60,610 nucleotides of DNA. It comes from Gammaproteobacteria bacterium. Lineage in GTDB: Bacteria > Pseudomonadota > Gammaproteobacteria > Steroidobacterales > GCA-2729495. Within the stretch, counting starts at the first letter, position 1, and each line of letters starts with the position of its first letter. The notes beneath the pieces are model-generated. The model was not told the origin of the DNA and searched no databases. It saw nothing but the letters and a program-made list of their open reading frames with translations. Positions 59,271 to 60,610 of this stretch are shown here, piece after piece. The DNA lies in NCBI GenBank assembly GCA_020853135.1, contig JADYZO010000138.1:1-60610 (forward strand), given 5' to 3'. The translations under genes were made by a program, and so were the position numbers.

Positions 59271-59454
59271 GGACCTCGGGCAGGCGGGGCTTGCAGGGGT
59301 GGGACGGCCGCGCTGGTGGCCGCCTGTCGGGGATATTATGTGCCGGGCCGGGCTGGCCGGGCTTTTCCCGGACTACGTGAGCGGTTTCACATCACCGCAA
59401 CCCCGGGCGGCGTACTCTGCCGCTCGCCAACCTCCGTTATGTCTGGTGCCGCCT

Positions 59455-59916
59455 ATGGGCTGGGTCAATTGGTTGAAAGGGTTCTCCGCCAGGGAGCTGC
59501 CGGAGCAGGCCGCTGCGGTGCGCCCGCGTGCGGCCGGTGCCCCGCGCCAGGGGCGCCGCCCGGGGGACGCCTTCGCGAAGGAGTGGGTCAAGGTCCTCGA
59601 GGACAGCGATCCCGCCCGCGAGGCCGCCAGCACCTACGCCTGGGAACTGCAGCCGGACGCGGACACCGGCAGCCACCGCCGTGCAGCGCAGCCCACTCCG
59701 CAGGCCGCCGCCCGCGGGCGGGGTGACCCGCGCTCCGGGCAGGCCGATCCCTTCGACACCTATACCTGGGAACTCCACGAGACCGACTCGGCGGATGACC
59801 CCTGGGGCCTGAAGAAGGATGCGCCCAGGCCCCCGCCGACGCCCCGCGACGGGATCAACCCCTACGACACCGGCGTCTTCGACGCCAGCTGGACCGGCAA
59901 GTTCGACAACCGCTGA
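59455..59916 (+). CDS. Small repeat-containing unknown protein
   Basis: The 153-aa product starts MGWVNWLKGFSARELPEQ. It is hydrophilic and probably disordered, with repeated motifs: STYAWELQPDAD and DTYTWELHETDSADD share TYxWEL, and INPYDTGVFDASWTG follows near the end. This layout suggests several short binding motifs for one partner. No family is recognised. The gene is alone between the divergent two-component operon and the convergent FabG-like gene. Confidence 0.7.
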   Translation: MGWVNWLKGFSARELPEQAAAVRPRAAGAPRQGRRPGDAFAKEWVKVLEDSDPAREAASTYAWELQPDADTGSHRRAAQPTPQAAARGRGDPRSGQADPFDTYTWELHETDSADDPWGLKKDAPRPPPTPRDGINPYDTGVFDASWTGKFDNR

Positions 59917-59931
59917 CGCGGGCCGCGCCGG

Positions 59932-60610
59932 CTACAGCCGCAGCGCCCCGTCGATTTCGAAGACGCGCCCCGACACGTAGTCGTTCTGCAGGATGAATTC
60001 CACCGTGTGGGCGATCTCGTCGGGTTCGCCCATGCGCCGGAGCGGAATGCCCGCGACCAGCTTCTCGCGGGCCTCGGGCTTCATGCCGGCCACCATCTCG
60101 GTGTTGATGAAACCCGGTGCCACGGCCGCGGCGCGGATCCCGTAGCGCGCCAGCTCCTTCGCCCAGGCCACCGCCATGGCCGTCACGCCGGCCTTGGCGG
60201 CCGAGTAGTTCGTCTGGCCCATGTTGCCGGCGCGCGAGATGCTCGAGATGTTGATGATGCAGCCCTTGCGGCCGCCCTCGACCATGCGCTGCGCCGCCTC
60301 GCGCCCGCAGAGGAAGACGCCGGTCAGGTTGACGTCGATCACCGACTGCCACTGCTCGAGGCTCATCTTCCCGGCGAGCCTGCCGTCGCTGAACTTCAGC
60401 AGCAGCGCGTCGCGGGTGATGCCGGCATTGTTGACCAGCGCATCGACGCCGCCGGTGTCGCGCACGATGTCGTCGAAGAGCCGCACCACGTCGGCTTCCT
60501 TCGCCACGTTGGCGCCGTAGGCGCGCGCCTCGGCCCCGGCCGCCTTGCAGGCGGCGACCACCTCGCTGCAGCTCGCGGCGTCCATGTCCACCAGCGCCAG
60601 CTTCGGCCCG
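59932..60610 (-). CDS. FabG-like 3-oxoacyl-ACP/acetoacetyl-CoA reductase, cut by the window edge
   Basis: The visible 225 codons continue beyond the right edge, so the NAD(P)-binding GxxxGIG motif is missing. Present are [13 protein letters not shown], the catalytic serine in [15 protein letters not shown], the YXXXK pair in [14 protein letters not shown], and [13 protein letters not shown], with the C-terminal [17 protein letters not shown]. This is the short-chain reductase FabG/PhbB group. It could supply reduced acyl groups to the ACP/ketosynthase cluster at 46-48 kb, or be ordinary housekeeping. Confidence 0.9.
   Translation of the reverse strand, partial: GPKLALVDMDAASCSEVVAACKAAGAEARAYGANVAKEADVVRLFDDIVRDTGGVDALVNNAGITRDALLLKFSDGRLAGKMSLEQWQSVIDVNLTGVFLCGREAAQRMVEGGRKGCIINISSISRAGNMGQTNYSAAKAGVTAMAVAWAKELARYGIRAAAVAPGFINTEMVAGMKPEAREKLVAGIPLRRMGEPDEIAHTVEFILQNDYVSGRVFEIDGALRL

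Overview
The window is about 70% G+C and densely packed with overlapping genes, in the style of a high-GC gammaproteobacterium. Lipobox-bearing envelope lipoproteins, an RND-type outer-membrane factor, an Agl/Glt-like energised envelope apparatus, a TlpA/DUF4266/DUF3570/ApbE gene set and an NnrS-like protein all fit that group. A lineage near Steroidobacterales, Woeseiales or Nevskiales is a guess from gene content; there is no rRNA to confirm it.

Layout. (1) 1-1.8 kb is accessory DNA: the edge of an IS256-family element, a possibly interrupted ORF, and an XRE regulator / antitoxin / PIN-toxin operon with a promoter and palindromic operator. (2) 1.9-4.8 kb holds a SYLF-domain protein with its own terminator and two divergent glycosyltransferases (GT4-like and GT25). 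(3) 4.9-17.5 kb is a block of exported proteins. A Tat-type DUF1501-like protein and three haem-c proteins (a LamG lipoprotein, a cytochrome and an HzsA-related beta-propeller lipoprotein) are followed by an SH3/beta-barrel protein, an outer-membrane lipoprotein, a TlpA thioredoxin, a DUF4266 lipoprotein, a DUF3570 barrel and an ApbE flavin transferase. (4) 17.5-27.4 kb carries a clear GEMM-I (c-di-GMP-I) riboswitch. It leads into a TlpA-like gene and a nine-gene operon with three TPR proteins, a TolQ-like and two TolR-like proteins and a TonB-like AgmX/PglI protein. This looks like a relative of the myxobacterial Agl-Glt/Nfs machinery placed under c-di-GMP control.

(5) 27.9-32.7 kb is a redox/NO-type group: a thioredoxin-like 2Fe-2S ferredoxin, an AhpD-like protein, a MIP18/PaaD protein, two DUF2249 proteins, an NnrS-like 12-TM protein and, divergently, an FmdE-like protein. 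(6) 32.8-36.8 kb carries central metabolism (a cysteine synthase-like enzyme, transaldolase and glucose-6-phosphate isomerase) and a TUDOR-type small protein. (7) 36.9-41.0 kb holds a 35-aa membrane peptide, an OmpR/EnvZ-type two-component system preceded by three GTAAC repeats at 10-bp spacing, a LOG-family protein, a 2Fe-2S ferredoxin, and tRNA-Ala(CGC) with promoter and terminator. (8) 41.1-44.3 kb holds a PEP-CTERM-like DUF1566 protein and two unknown envelope proteins.

(9) 44.5-52.9 kb is an unusual biosynthetic cluster. It encodes a MtnX-like phosphatase, a class III aminotransferase, an acyl carrier protein, a ketosynthase, a GNAT/FemAB-like acyltransferase, an arginase-fold enzyme, a DegT aminotransferase, a pair of half-size EamA/SMR transporters and an alpha/beta hydrolase. 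(10) 52.9-59.3 kb is an exporter (adaptor, ABC ATPase, FtsX permease, outer-membrane factor) with its own two-component system. (11) The right edge has a small repeat-containing protein and a truncated FabG-like reductase. Regions 9-11 could together make and export one small amino-lipid or polyketide-like product, but that is inference.
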